DNA of 64,000 nucleotides from Alphaproteobacteria bacterium (GTDB taxonomy: Bacteria > Pseudomonadota > Alphaproteobacteria > GCA-2731375): NCBI GenBank assembly GCA_030746295.1, contig JASLMY010000002.1, positions 1 through 64,000 of the forward strand, read 5' to 3'. The notes under the pieces were generated by a model. The model saw only the letters and a program-made list of their open reading frames with translations, had not been told where the DNA came from and searched no databases. Shown in pieces: positions 1 to 8,312 of the stretch (position 1 is the first letter of the stretch; the number at the start of each line of letters is the position of its first letter). A program made the position numbers and the translations under genes.

Positions 1-453
1 GTTGTAGAAGCGGCCTTGGTGTGCCGCCGGTTCGTCGGACCAGAGCGCGCGGAGGATCGGGATCGCCTCGGAAAGGCGGGCACCGCGTTCGGTCATCGGC
101 ACCTCGCAGGCAGCGAACTCGTTCGGGAACTCGCCGCCGACGCCGACCCCGAAAAGGAGGCGGCCGCCCGTGAGCCGGTCGAGGCTGGCAACCTGCTTGG
201 CGACCGGCACCGGATGGCGGAGCGGTAGCAAATAGATGCCCGTGGCGATGGTGAGGCGCTGGCTGAGCGCCGCCGCCTGGGCCAGCTGCACCAAAGGCTC
301 CAGCATCGGCGAAGCAGCCTCGACATGGTCGCCGGCCCAGAAGACGTCATAGCCGAGCCGGTCGATCAGCTCGATGGTGGCGTGAAAATTCTCCGCCGTC
401 ATCAACGGCGCCGAGACGCCGACGGAGAGGTCACGATCAAAAGGCAGGTCCAT
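1..453 (-). CDS. LLM-class flavin-dependent oxidoreductase (N-terminal part, runs off window)
   Basis: Only the first 151 codons are inside the window; the rest lies beyond base 1. The visible part has the luciferase-like TIM-barrel start: an early stretch that scans for a search target (FWAGDHVEAA, near residue 40), a conserved region ending LPLRHPVPVAKQ, then DRLTGGRL and GVGVGGEFPNEF, typical of F420- or FMN-dependent LLM monooxygenases and reductases. The ATG at 453 starts 37 bp after the ABC ATPase stop, so the two are probably cotranscribed. The substrate cannot be read from the sequence. Family assignment is good; the cofactor (FMN or F420) is open. Confidence 0.85.
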   Translation of the reverse strand, partial: MDLPFDRDLSVGVSAPLMTAENFHATIELIDRLGYDVFWAGDHVEAASPMLEPLVQLAQAAALSQRLTIATGIYLLPLRHPVPVAKQVASLDRLTGGRLLFGVGVGGEFPNEFAACEVPMTERGARLSEAIPILRALWSDEPAAHQGRFYN

Positions 454-489
454 GAAGGCTTCCTCGCTAGGACAGGCGAGCGGCACGCC

Positions 490-1581
490 TCAGAGCGGGT
501 CGAGGGCGCGGCAATGGGCGGTCTCCCAGCCGATCTCGAGCTTCTCGCCGAGGCGAATATCCTCGGCCTCGGCCGCCACCACCTTGGCCATCAGCTCGCC
601 GCCGCCGGCGCGGCCGAGGCGGATCATGGAATGGTCGCCGCCATAAATGATCTCGGTCACCTCGGCCTCGACGCGGTTGGCAAGTTCGCGGCCGTCGTGG
701 CGCAGATAGAGGCGCTCGGGCCGGACCGAGAGCGTAGTCTCCGCCCCCTCGCCAGCGACGTTGACGGCGCGGGCCATCACCTGCTCGCCGGTCGCCAGCG
801 TTACCTCGCAGGCCTCGCCGTCGAGCCGCGTCACCCGGCCCTCCAGGTTGTTGTTCTCACCGATGAAGTTGGCGACGAACGAGTTCTGAGGGTACTCGTA
901 GATGGTGCGGGGATCGTCGATCTGCTGCACCACGCCGTCGTTGAAGACCGCGACCCGATCCGACATGGTCAACGCCTCGCCCTGGTCGTGGGTGACGTAG
1001 ACGACGGTCATGCCGAGCTGCTCGTGCAAGTGCTTGATCTCGATCTGCATCTGCTCGCGCAGCTTCTTGTCGAGGGCGCCTAAGGGCTCGTCCATCAGCA
1101 CCAGCTCGGGCTCGAAGACGAGCGCCCGGGCCAGCGCCACCCGCTGCTGCTGGCCACCCGAGAGCTGTTGCGGGCGTCGCTCTCCCAGATGATCGAGCTC
1201 GACCATGCGGAGCGCCTGCATCGTGCGCTCGGCGACCTCGGCCTTCGTCATGCGGCGTTGGCGCAAGGGATAGGCGACGTTGTCGGCCACGGTCTTGTGG
1301 GGAAAGAGGGCGTAGTTCTGGAAGACGATGCCCATGTTGCGCCGATAGGGCGGCACCCGTTGCAGCGAGTTGCCGCGAAGGCGGATGTCGCCCGAGGTCG
1401 GCTCCTCGAAGCCGGCCAGCATCATCAGCGTCGTCGTCTTGCCCGAGCCCGAGGGCCCGAGCAGGGTCAGGAACTCGCCCCGGCGGATCGTCAGCGACAG
1501 CTCTTTGACGACGTTGGTCTCGCCGTCGTAGGTCTTCTCGACCCCCACGAACTCGACGACGCCTTCGGAATTCGCATTCAC
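490..1581 (-). CDS. ABC transporter ATP-binding protein, spermidine/putrescine (PotA) type
   Basis: This is the energising subunit of a polyamine/opine/2-aminoethylphosphonate-type importer, acting on the inner face of the membrane. With the GTG at 1581 as start the protein has 363 residues, the normal PotA size. Walker A (GPSGSGKT) lies at residues 42-49, the signature LSGGQQQ at 140-146, Walker B (LVLMDEP) at 160-166 and the switch histidine at H198. The C-terminal third is a TOBE_2-type domain. The frame stays open upstream to about 1680, but that extension is low-complexity Pro/Ala/Arg and matches nothing in the family, so the GTG is preferred. It is divergent from its binding protein and permeases, which start at 1786. 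Confidence 0.9.
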   Translation of the reverse strand: MNANSEGVVEFVGVEKTYDGETNVVKELSLTIRRGEFLTLLGPSGSGKTTTLMMLAGFEEPTSGDIRLRGNSLQRVPPYRRNMGIVFQNYALFPHKTVADNVAYPLRQRRMTKAEVAERTMQALRMVELDHLGERRPQQLSGGQQQRVALARALVFEPELVLMDEPLGALDKKLREQMQIEIKHLHEQLGMTVVYVTHDQGEALTMSDRVAVFNDGVVQQIDDPRTIYEYPQNSFVANFIGENNNLEGRVTRLDGEACEVTLATGEQVMARAVNVAGEGAETTLSVRPERLYLRHDGRELANRVEAEVTEIIYGGDHSMIRLGRAGGGELMAKVVAAEAEDIRLGEKLEIGWETAHCRALDPL

Positions 1582-1686
1582 CGCCCGCGATGCTCCCGGT
1601 TCCGTTCCCGCCCGGCCAAGTGGCGGCGGCGGGAAGGCGCATGTTGCCGCGCGGGCCGGGAGCATGCAACCGGCGGGCACCGGCTC

Positions 1687-1717
1687 TTGCCCGACCGCCT
1701 AGGGGCAGTGCTAAACT
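1687..1717 (+). promoter_or_regulatory. possible promoter for the binding-protein operon
   Basis: In the 204-bp gap between the divergent ATPase and binding-protein genes, TTGCCC (1687-1692) and TAAACT (1712-1717) are separated by 19 bp and lie about 70 bp before the ATG at 1786. The spacing is longer than ideal and each hexamer matches the sigma-70 consensus at 4 of 6 positions, so this is only a candidate. Confidence 0.3.
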
Positions 1718-1785
1718 CCGCCCGATAGTGAACCATGGGCCGCGTGGCCGAAAACCGGCGACGTCGGCATAGGGAGGAACGACAA

Positions 1786-2838
1786 ATGAGATTGAAATCA
1801 GGCGCCGCGGTAGCGGCGGCGACACTTGCCGCGGCCGTCTTGGCGGGCAGCGTGGAAGCCCGCGACTTCACCATCGCTTCCTGGGGCGGCGGCTACCAGG
1901 ATTCCCAACGCAAGCACTTCTTCAAGCCGTTCGGCGATTCCAAGGGCATTCAGGTCCTGGAAGACACCTACCTCGGCGGCTGGGCCCAGTTCAAGGCGAT
2001 GCAGGAGACCGGCAACCGGCCCTGGGACGTCGTCCAGGTCGAGAATTCCGAGCTGGTCCGCGGCTGCGAGGAAGGCCTCTTCGTCAAGCTCGACTGGTCC
2101 AAGATCGGTCCGAAAGAGAACTACATCGAGCCGGCGGTCGCCGAATGCGGGCTCGGCGTCGTCGTGGTCTCGCAGCTCGTCGCCTGGAACCCGAAGAACA
2201 CCAAGGCGCAGCCGACCGGAATCGCCGACTTCTTCGACCTGAAGAAGATCCCCGGCAAGCGCGGCGTCCGCAGCGATCCCAAGGGTACGCTCGAATTCGC
2301 CCTGATGGCGGACGGCGTCGACGTCAAGGATATCTACAAGGTGATGAGCACCAAGGCGGGTCTCGACCGGGCCTTCGCCAAGCTGGATTCGATCAAGAGC
2401 TCGATCCAGTGGTGGGAAGCCGGCGCCCAGGCGCCGGAATGGCTGGTCAGCGGCGACGTGGTGATGAGCACGGCCTACAACGGCCGCATCTCCAAGGCCA
2501 ACAAGGACGGCCATGGCTTGAAGATGCTGTGGCAGAACAATGTCCTCTATATCGACAAGTGGGCCATCTTCAAGGATTCCGAGCATGTCGACACCGGCTA
2601 CGAGTACTTGAAGTTCTTCTCCGATCCCAAGCGCGAGGCCGCCTTTACCAACGACTACACCTACGGGCAGCCGAACAAGGAAGCGATCAAGTACATCAAG
2701 CCCGAGGTCGCGGCCCAGTTGCCGGCCGGCGACAACATCAAGGATGCGCTGGACACCGGCAGCGAGGCCTCGGTCGAGTTCTGGCTCGACAACTCCGACG
2801 AGATCTTCGAGCGCTGGACGGCGTGGAAGGCCAAGTAA
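1786..2838 (+). CDS. ABC transporter substrate-binding protein (PotD/PotF type)
   Basis: A 350-residue periplasmic ligand-binding protein of the extracellular solute-binding protein 1/8 class. A Sec signal peptide is evident: basic n-region MRLK, an Ala-rich core, and a probable cleavage after VEA near residue 25. The mature protein begins with the family hallmark of a beta strand followed by SWGGGYQD. The ATG at 1786 is chosen because GGGAGG precedes it by about 10 bases and it begins a proper signal peptide; a further in-frame start at 1735 would put an Arg-rich segment first. It is the first gene of a run with two permeases and an enolase-superfamily enzyme. The ligand is not certain; polyamines, opines and related amines are usual for this clade. 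Confidence 0.9.
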   Translation: MRLKSGAAVAAATLAAAVLAGSVEARDFTIASWGGGYQDSQRKHFFKPFGDSKGIQVLEDTYLGGWAQFKAMQETGNRPWDVVQVENSELVRGCEEGLFVKLDWSKIGPKENYIEPAVAECGLGVVVVSQLVAWNPKNTKAQPTGIADFFDLKKIPGKRGVRSDPKGTLEFALMADGVDVKDIYKVMSTKAGLDRAFAKLDSIKSSIQWWEAGAQAPEWLVSGDVVMSTAYNGRISKANKDGHGLKMLWQNNVLYIDKWAIFKDSEHVDTGYEYLKFFSDPKREAAFTNDYTYGQPNKEAIKYIKPEVAAQLPAGDNIKDALDTGSEASVEFWLDNSDEIFERWTAWKAK

Positions 2839-2853
2839 GCTTCGTGACACTGC

Positions 2854-2882
2854 CGGCGGGGACGGCTTGACCGTCCCCGCCG
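2854..2882 (+). terminator. perfect 12-bp stem-loop between binding-protein and permease genes
   Basis: CGGCGGGGACGG (2854-2865) pairs perfectly with CCGTCCCCGCCG (2871-2882) around a 5-base loop. No T-run follows, so it is not a classical intrinsic terminator. It sits just after the binding-protein stop (2838) and before the permease ATG (2902). That position and shape fit an intra-operon hairpin that protects the 3' end of the upstream message or partly attenuates transcription, giving more binding protein than permease. Confidence 0.75.
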
Positions 2883-2901
2883 TTCGAAACCGAGCCCGCG
2901 G

Positions 2902-4158
2902 ATGACCGATCAGGCTGCGAGCATGGATGGGGCGGCACCGGTCGAGGATAAGTTCGCCCTCAAAGCCAAGCTCCGCCGCGCCGACCGACGGCGCAAGTTC
3001 CGCGCCTATGGGCTGATCGCGCCGCTCTTCGTGTTTCTGGTCGCCTTCTTCCTGGTGCCGATCGGCTCGGTGCTCTACTTCAGCGTCTCCAACCCGGAAG
3101 TGGTGACCATGCTGCCCCGGGTGACGGCGGCGCTTGGGGACTGGGACGGCCGGGAGATCCCGGGCGAGCCGGTCTTCGCCGCGCTGGCCGAGGATTTGAA
3201 GCTCGGCTACGCCGACAAGACCCTGCCCAAGGTCTCGCTCCGCCTCAACTACGAGGTCAGCGGCTTTCGCAGCCTGCTGATGCGTTCGGGCCGCAAGGCC
3301 AAGGGCTTCGAGGCGCCGTTCAAGGAGGCGCTGCTCGCACGCGACAAGCGCTGGGGCGAGTTGATCTACTGGCGCACCCTCAAAGGCAACGATTCCCGCT
3401 TCACGCTGCACTACCTCCTGCAGGCGATCGACCTCGATTTGCAATGGGACGGCAGCATCCAACGCGCCCCGCCCGACCAGCAGATCTACATCGATAACCT
3501 GATCCGCACACTCTGGATCGCCCTGGTCGTAACGCTCGCGTGCATCCTCTTGGGCTATCCAGTTGCTTTCATGATCGCGACGGCGCCGCCCAGGCTGGCC
3601 AAGCTCCTGATCCTGCTCGTGCTGTTGCCGTTCTGGACCTCGCTTCTGGTGCGGACGGCGGCCTGGGTGATCGTGCTGCAGAAGGCGGGGATCGTGAACG
3701 ACGCGTTGATCGGGCTCGGCCTGGTGGAGGAGCCGCTGGCGCTGATTTTCAACCGCACCGGCGTCTATATTGCCATGGTCCACATCCTGCTGCCGTTCAT
3801 GATCCTGCCGCTCTTCAGCGTCATGAAGGGCATTCCGGGCGACCACGTGCGCGCCGCCGCTTCGCTCGGGGCGAAGCCCTGGGCGGCCTTCCTCTCCGTC
3901 TACTTCCCGCAGACGCTGCCCGGCCTGGCGGCGGGCTGCCTCTTGGTCTACGTCATCGCGCTCGGCTTCTACATCACGCCGATGCTGATCGGCGGCGGCT
4001 CGGATCAGATGCTGGCCTATCTGATCGCCGAGTTCGCCACCAACACCGCCAACTGGGGCCTGGCCGGCGCGCTGGCGATGGTGCTGCTGGTCTGCATCGC
4101 GGTGCTCTACCCCCTCTACCAGCGCTTCGCCGGCGCCGGCGGCATGAAGCTCGGCTGA
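2902..4158 (+). CDS. ABC transporter permease, PotB type, with enlarged periplasmic loop
   Basis: Inner-membrane channel subunit of 418 residues, well above the usual 280-300 for PotB. After a basic cytoplasmic start, TM1 spans about residues 36-62. A hydrophilic segment of about 135 residues follows (63-198) before TM2, and the remainder is the normal permease core with an EAA-type coupling loop near HVRAAASLGAKPWAAF. The long insert should lie in the periplasm between TM1 and TM2. The gene lies 63 bp after the binding protein and 11 bp before the second permease. The insert is full of charged residues and I recognise no domain in it. Confidence 0.9.
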   Translation: MTDQAASMDGAAPVEDKFALKAKLRRADRRRKFRAYGLIAPLFVFLVAFFLVPIGSVLYFSVSNPEVVTMLPRVTAALGDWDGREIPGEPVFAALAEDLKLGYADKTLPKVSLRLNYEVSGFRSLLMRSGRKAKGFEAPFKEALLARDKRWGELIYWRTLKGNDSRFTLHYLLQAIDLDLQWDGSIQRAPPDQQIYIDNLIRTLWIALVVTLACILLGYPVAFMIATAPPRLAKLLILLVLLPFWTSLLVRTAAWVIVLQKAGIVNDALIGLGLVEEPLALIFNRTGVYIAMVHILLPFMILPLFSVMKGIPGDHVRAAASLGAKPWAAFLSVYFPQTLPGLAAGCLLVYVIALGFYITPMLIGGGSDQMLAYLIAEFATNTANWGLAGALAMVLLVCIAVLYPLYQRFAGAGGMKLG

Positions 4159-4169
4159 GGGGCGAGGCG

Positions 4170-5003
4170 ATGGCACTTCCCGTTCACGCCACCATCGGGC
4201 AGCGGCTCTGGCACGTCGCTTTTCGGATCATCTGCGTTTTGGTCTTCGTCTTCCTGGTGGCGCCGATCATCGTCATCATTCCGATCTCGGTCAGCTCCTC
4301 AAGCCTCTTGAACTACCCCCTGCCGGGGCTGTCGCTGAAGTGGTTCGAGGTCATCTTCACGCCTTATCCCTGGATGCTGTCGCTGGAGAACAGCGTCATC
4401 ATCGCCTCGGCGACGACGGTGCTGGCGACCATCCTCGGCACGCTCGCGGCCTATGGCCTGACCAGCGTCGAGTTTCGCCTGAAGCCCCTGCTAATGGCGC
4501 TTCTGATCTCGCCGATGATGGTGCCGCTGGTGATCACGGCGCTGGCGGCCTATTTCCTCTTCGCCCGCATGGGACTCGCCGGCACCTTCACCGGCATGAT
4601 CTTGGCCCACACGGTGCTGGCCGTCCCCTTCGTCGTCATCACCGTGACCGCGACCCTGCAGGGCTTCGACCGCAACATGGTCCGCGCTGCCCAGAGCCTC
4701 GGGGCCAAGCCGCTCACGGCTTTCTTCGGCGTCACCTTGCCCTTGATCATGCCGGGCGTGATCTCGGGCGCCGTCTTCGCTTTCGTCACCTCGTTCGACG
4801 AGATCGTGGTCGCCCTCTTCATCGCCTCGCCGGCGCAGTTCACCCTGCCGCGCCATCTCTTCTCGGGCCTGCGCGACAACCTCGACCCCTCGATTGTCGC
4901 CATCGCCACATTGCTGATCGTGGTTTCGATCTGCCTGATGGCGGTGGTCGAATTCTTGCGCTGGCGGACCGAGCGGTTGGGCCGCGCGGCCGAGACGGAA
5001 TAG
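4170..5003 (+). CDS. ABC transporter permease, PotC type
   Basis: Second channel subunit, 277 residues, the standard PotC length. About six membrane helices are visible, with the first at residues 20-45 and the EAA coupling motif near RAAQSLGAKPLTAFFGVTLPLIMPG. This motif docks onto the ATPase encoded at 490-1581. The ATG at 4170 has GGGGCGAGG just upstream and lies 11 bp after the first permease stop. An in-frame start inside the previous gene would be much too long. Family assignment is secure; the transported substrate is not. Confidence 0.93.
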   Translation: MALPVHATIGQRLWHVAFRIICVLVFVFLVAPIIVIIPISVSSSSLLNYPLPGLSLKWFEVIFTPYPWMLSLENSVIIASATTVLATILGTLAAYGLTSVEFRLKPLLMALLISPMMVPLVITALAAYFLFARMGLAGTFTGMILAHTVLAVPFVVITVTATLQGFDRNMVRAAQSLGAKPLTAFFGVTLPLIMPGVISGAVFAFVTSFDEIVVALFIASPAQFTLPRHLFSGLRDNLDPSIVAIATLLIVVSICLMAVVEFLRWRTERLGRAAETE

Positions 5004-5019
5004 CAAGGGTCCGGCGCCT

Positions 5020-6180
5020 ATGCCCCCTCGTCTCGTGCCGTTTCGGCTCCGCCGTCTGGAGGCCCGGGTCTACCGCGCCCCGATCGCGCGCCCGGTAACG
5101 AACTCCTTCGGCACCATGACGAGCCGCCCGGCCGTGGTCGTCCGGGCCGAGGACCTGGACGGCGTCGTCGGCTGGGGCGAGACCTGGTGCAACTGGCCGA
5201 CCTTCGGGGCCGAGCACCGGGCGCGCGTGATCGAGGAGCTGGTCGCCCCCCATCTTCTGGCGCGTGAATGGCCAAGCCCGAGCGAGGCCTTCGGACACCT
5301 GACCCGGGCGTTGCACGTCCTTGCCATCCAGACCGGCGAGCCCGGACCGATCGCGCAGGCCATCGCCGGTATCGACATAGCACTTTGGGACCTGGCGGCA
5401 CGGCGGTTGGAGCTGCCGCTCTGGCGGCTGTTGCGGGAGATGGCGCCGATCGACGAGCCGCTACGGCCGGCGGTGCCGGTCTATGCCAGCAACCTCAACC
5501 CGGACCGGCCCGAAAGCGTGGCCGCGGGCAAGTACGAGGAGGGCTACCGCGCCTTCAAGCTCAAGGTCGGCTTCGATGCGGAAGGCGACCTGGCCAACCT
5601 GGCCGCACTTCGCGAGCGCCTCGGCGACGCGGTCCACCTGATGATCGACGCCAACCAGGCCTGGAACTTGGGCAGCGCCATCGAGATGGCTGGCAAGGTC
5701 GCCCCCTTGCAGCCCTTCTGGCTGGAGGAGCCGCTCCCCGCCGACAGCCCCGACGCGGACTGGCAAGCCCTGGCGGCGGCCTCGGCCGTGCCGTTGGCCG
5801 GCGGCGAGAACCTGGCCTCGGACGAGGTCTTCGACCATGCCCTCGGCCTCGGCGCGCTCGCCGTGGTGCAGCCGGACATCGCCAAGTGGGGCGGCTTTTC
5901 CCGCTGCCTGCCGCTGGCCAAGCGCATCATCGACGCCGGCCGGCTCTACTGTCCGCATTTTCTCGGCGGCGGTATCGGCCTCGTCGCCTCGGCCCACTTG
6001 CTGGCCGCCGCCGGCGGTGCCGGCATGCTGGAGGTCGACGCCAACGACAACCCGCTGCGCCAGGGCCTGGCCGAGCCCTTCCCCGAAATCGTCGGCGGCG
6101 AGATGCGGCTTTCCGACGCCCCCGGCCTCGGCATCGCCCCCGCCGAAGCGATCGAGCGCTACCGCACCGGCTCCGCCTGA
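5020..6180 (+). CDS. mandelate racemase/muconate lactonizing enzyme family protein
   Basis: A 386-residue enolase-superfamily enzyme that abstracts a proton alpha to a carboxylate with Mg2+. The N-terminal capping domain covers about residues 1-135 and the barrel the rest. Visible catalytic features are the K-x-K pair (K180, K182), metal ligands D210 (MIDANQ), E236 (LEEP) and E263 (GGEN), and a late histidine H313 (CPHFLGGG). This set fits the mandelate racemase/sugar-acid dehydratase subgroups rather than enolase itself. It lies 16 bp after the PotC-type permease, so it likely acts on something the transporter brings in. The actual substrate cannot be predicted. Confidence 0.88.
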   Translation: MPPRLVPFRLRRLEARVYRAPIARPVTNSFGTMTSRPAVVVRAEDLDGVVGWGETWCNWPTFGAEHRARVIEELVAPHLLAREWPSPSEAFGHLTRALHVLAIQTGEPGPIAQAIAGIDIALWDLAARRLELPLWRLLREMAPIDEPLRPAVPVYASNLNPDRPESVAAGKYEEGYRAFKLKVGFDAEGDLANLAALRERLGDAVHLMIDANQAWNLGSAIEMAGKVAPLQPFWLEEPLPADSPDADWQALAAASAVPLAGGENLASDEVFDHALGLGALAVVQPDIAKWGGFSRCLPLAKRIIDAGRLYCPHFLGGGIGLVASAHLLAAAGGAGMLEVDANDNPLRQGLAEPFPEIVGGEMRLSDAPGLGIAPAEAIERYRTGSA

Positions 6181-6255
6181 AGGGCGCTCAGGAGCCCGCG
6201 CCAGCGCCTCGGCCGGGGCAGTTGTCCCCCGCCCGTCCCACTCTTTTCCCCGGTT

Positions 6256-6264
6256 TTATCCACA
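6256..6264 (+). promoter_or_regulatory. perfect DnaA box upstream of gcrA
   Basis: TTATCCACA, an exact match to the DnaA box consensus, lies 128 bp before the gcrA ATG in the 211-bp non-coding stretch 6181-6391. In Caulobacter crescentus DnaA activates gcrA transcription (established knowledge). The presence of a perfect box here suggests the same link; that part is inference. The region between the box and the gene is locally AT-rich around 6290-6305 and probably holds the promoter. Confidence 0.65.
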
Positions 6265-6391
6265 AGAGATTGTGGTGTTCCCTGTTCGTACACACATTAT
6301 TTATTGTTGAACGGCGGTAGCAAGAGTAGTATGCGAGATCGATCTGGGGGCGTGGCGGACCCGTGGTCCGTCATTCAAGATGGGTCAAGCA

Positions 6392-6808
<417 letters not shown>

Positions 6809-6826
6809 GCTGGCGTCGTCGGCGCC

Positions 6827-6857
6827 TTGCCCGCAGCCGCGGCGGCGGGTGTAGAAT
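6827..6857 (+). promoter_or_regulatory. possible promoter for mmcB
   Basis: TTGCCC (6827-6832) and TAGAAT (6852-6857, 5 of 6 to consensus) lie just after gcrA with a long 19-bp spacer. The -10 box is only 10 bp before the mmcB ATG at 6867, so transcription would start almost at the ATG. Weak candidate. Confidence 0.3.
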
Positions 6858-6866
6858 GGTTCCGCC

Positions 6867-7316
6867 ATGGCGGAGGAGCCCGTATCCCTTGTCGCGACGC
6901 CCGATTCCGCGGACCTACTGGCCCGCGGCATCTCGCGGCTGTTGGCCCAGATGGGCTATGCGACCCTGACCGAATTCCGTCTCCGCAACGGCCGCCGCGC
7001 CGATGTCGCCGGCATCAACGCCAAGGGCCGGATCGTCATCGTCGAGCTGAAGCGCTCGCTGCAAGACTACCGCACCGATGGCAAATGGCCGGAATACCTC
7101 GACTACTGCGACAGCTTCTATTTCGCGGCACCGAAAGGCTTCGACCACCAGCACCTGCCCGCCGAGCAGGGCCTGATCCTGGCCGACCGCTACGGCGCCG
7201 CCGTCATCCGTCCCGCCGCCGAGCAGCCGGCGCTGCACGCCAGCCGTCGCCGGGAGGTGACGCTGCGCTTCGCCCTCGCCGCCGCCAGCCGCCTGGGCCA
7301 GCTGCTCGATCCTTGA
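6867..7316 (+). CDS. mmcB: MmcB family DNA repair protein (DUF1052), PD-(D/E)xK nuclease-like
   Basis: A 149-residue protein of the MmcB/DUF1052 family, which in Caulobacter is part of the DNA-damage response. The core shows a nuclease-like pattern: D46 in NGRRADVAGI and E60-x-K62 in VIVELKRS, the spacing of a PD-(D/E)xK active site. That suggests it cuts or processes DNA, although the enzymology is not established to my knowledge. It sits 58 bp after gcrA on the same strand and converges with hldD (end 7326) with only 9 bp between stops. The name is a family-level call. Confidence 0.8.
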   Translation: MAEEPVSLVATPDSADLLARGISRLLAQMGYATLTEFRLRNGRRADVAGINAKGRIVIVELKRSLQDYRTDGKWPEYLDYCDSFYFAAPKGFDHQHLPAEQGLILADRYGAAVIRPAAEQPALHASRRREVTLRFALAAASRLGQLLDP

Positions 7317-7325
7317 GGGTGGTCC

Positions 7326-8312
7326 TCAGCGGTAGGGATCGGGCTGGCCGAGATGGTTCCGGACGTAATCGGCGACGCCCGCCTCCAACGGCGTAAAGGG
7401 CCGCTCGTAACCAGCGGCGCGCAGGCGTTCCATCGGCGCCTGCGTGAAGTACTGGTAGCGGCCCCGGAGTTCTTCCGGCATCTCGACGAATTCGATTCGT
7501 TCCGCCAAACCAAGTGCCTGAAAGAGGGCGCCGGCAAGCTCGCGCCAGCTCTGCGCCCGGCCGCTGCCGAGATTGAAGAGGCCGTTGACGCCGGCATTGT
7601 CGAGCAGCCACAACACCACCTCGGCGCAGTCCTTGACGTAGATGAAGTCGCGTTTCTGGTCGCCGTCGGCACAGTCGTCCCGGTCCGACTCGAAGAGGCG
7701 CAAGGGCGCGCCGGCGGCGACCTCGGCATGGCGCTTGGCGATCAGGCTTCGCATCTCGCCCTTGTGGTACTCGTTGGGGCCGTAAACGTTGAAGAACTTG
7801 AGCCCGACCCATTGCGGCGGCCTCGGCCCGCCCTCGGCGACGACGCGGGCGATGCGGCGGTCGAAGGCGTGCTTCGACCAGCCGTAGGCGTTGAGCGGCC
7901 TCAGCCGGGCCAGCGCCTCGGGCCGGCCGTCGTCGTCGAAGCCTTCGGTGCCATCGCCGTAAGTGGCAGCCGAGCTGGCATAGATCAGCCTGATCCCGCG
8001 CCGCGCCGCCAGCCGCCAGAGGTCGAGCGACAGGCGAAAGTTGCTCTCGACGATCAGGTCGGCGTCGCGCTCGGTCGTGGCGCTGACGGCGCCCATGTGG
8101 ACGATCGCCTCGATGCTGCGCGCGTTCGCCGCGACGAAGTCGCGCGTCGCCTCGGGCGGGATCAACTCGGCGATCTCGTGATGCACCAGGTTCTGCCACT
8201 TCTCGCCCGTGCCCAGGCTGTCGGCGACGACGATCTCACGGGAACCGCGCTCGGCCAGTGCCGCGACGACGTTGGAGCCGATGAAGCCGGCGCCGCCGGT
8301 GACCAGGATCAC
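7326..8312 (-). CDS. hldD: ADP-L-glycero-D-manno-heptose 6-epimerase
   Basis: This enzyme makes ADP-L-glycero-D-manno-heptose, the inner-core LPS sugar donor, in the cytosol. The 328-residue extended SDR has the Rossmann motif GGAGFIG at residues 6-12, the SSAATYG strand at 113-119 and the catalytic Y143-x3-K147 in NAYGWSK. The start is a GTG at 8312 that overlaps the hldE stop by four bases (GTGA), so the two heptose enzymes are translationally coupled. The frame is open further upstream but that region is hldE read in another frame. Length matches HldD/RfaD. Confidence 0.95.
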   Translation of the reverse strand: MILVTGGAGFIGSNVVAALAERGSREIVVADSLGTGEKWQNLVHHEIAELIPPEATRDFVAANARSIEAIVHMGAVSATTERDADLIVESNFRLSLDLWRLAARRGIRLIYASSAATYGDGTEGFDDDGRPEALARLRPLNAYGWSKHAFDRRIARVVAEGGPRPPQWVGLKFFNVYGPNEYHKGEMRSLIAKRHAEVAAGAPLRLFESDRDDCADGDQKRDFIYVKDCAEVVLWLLDNAGVNGLFNLGSGRAQSWRELAGALFQALGLAERIEFVEMPEELRGRYQYFTQAPMERLRAAGYERPFTPLEAGVADYVRNHLGQPDPYR

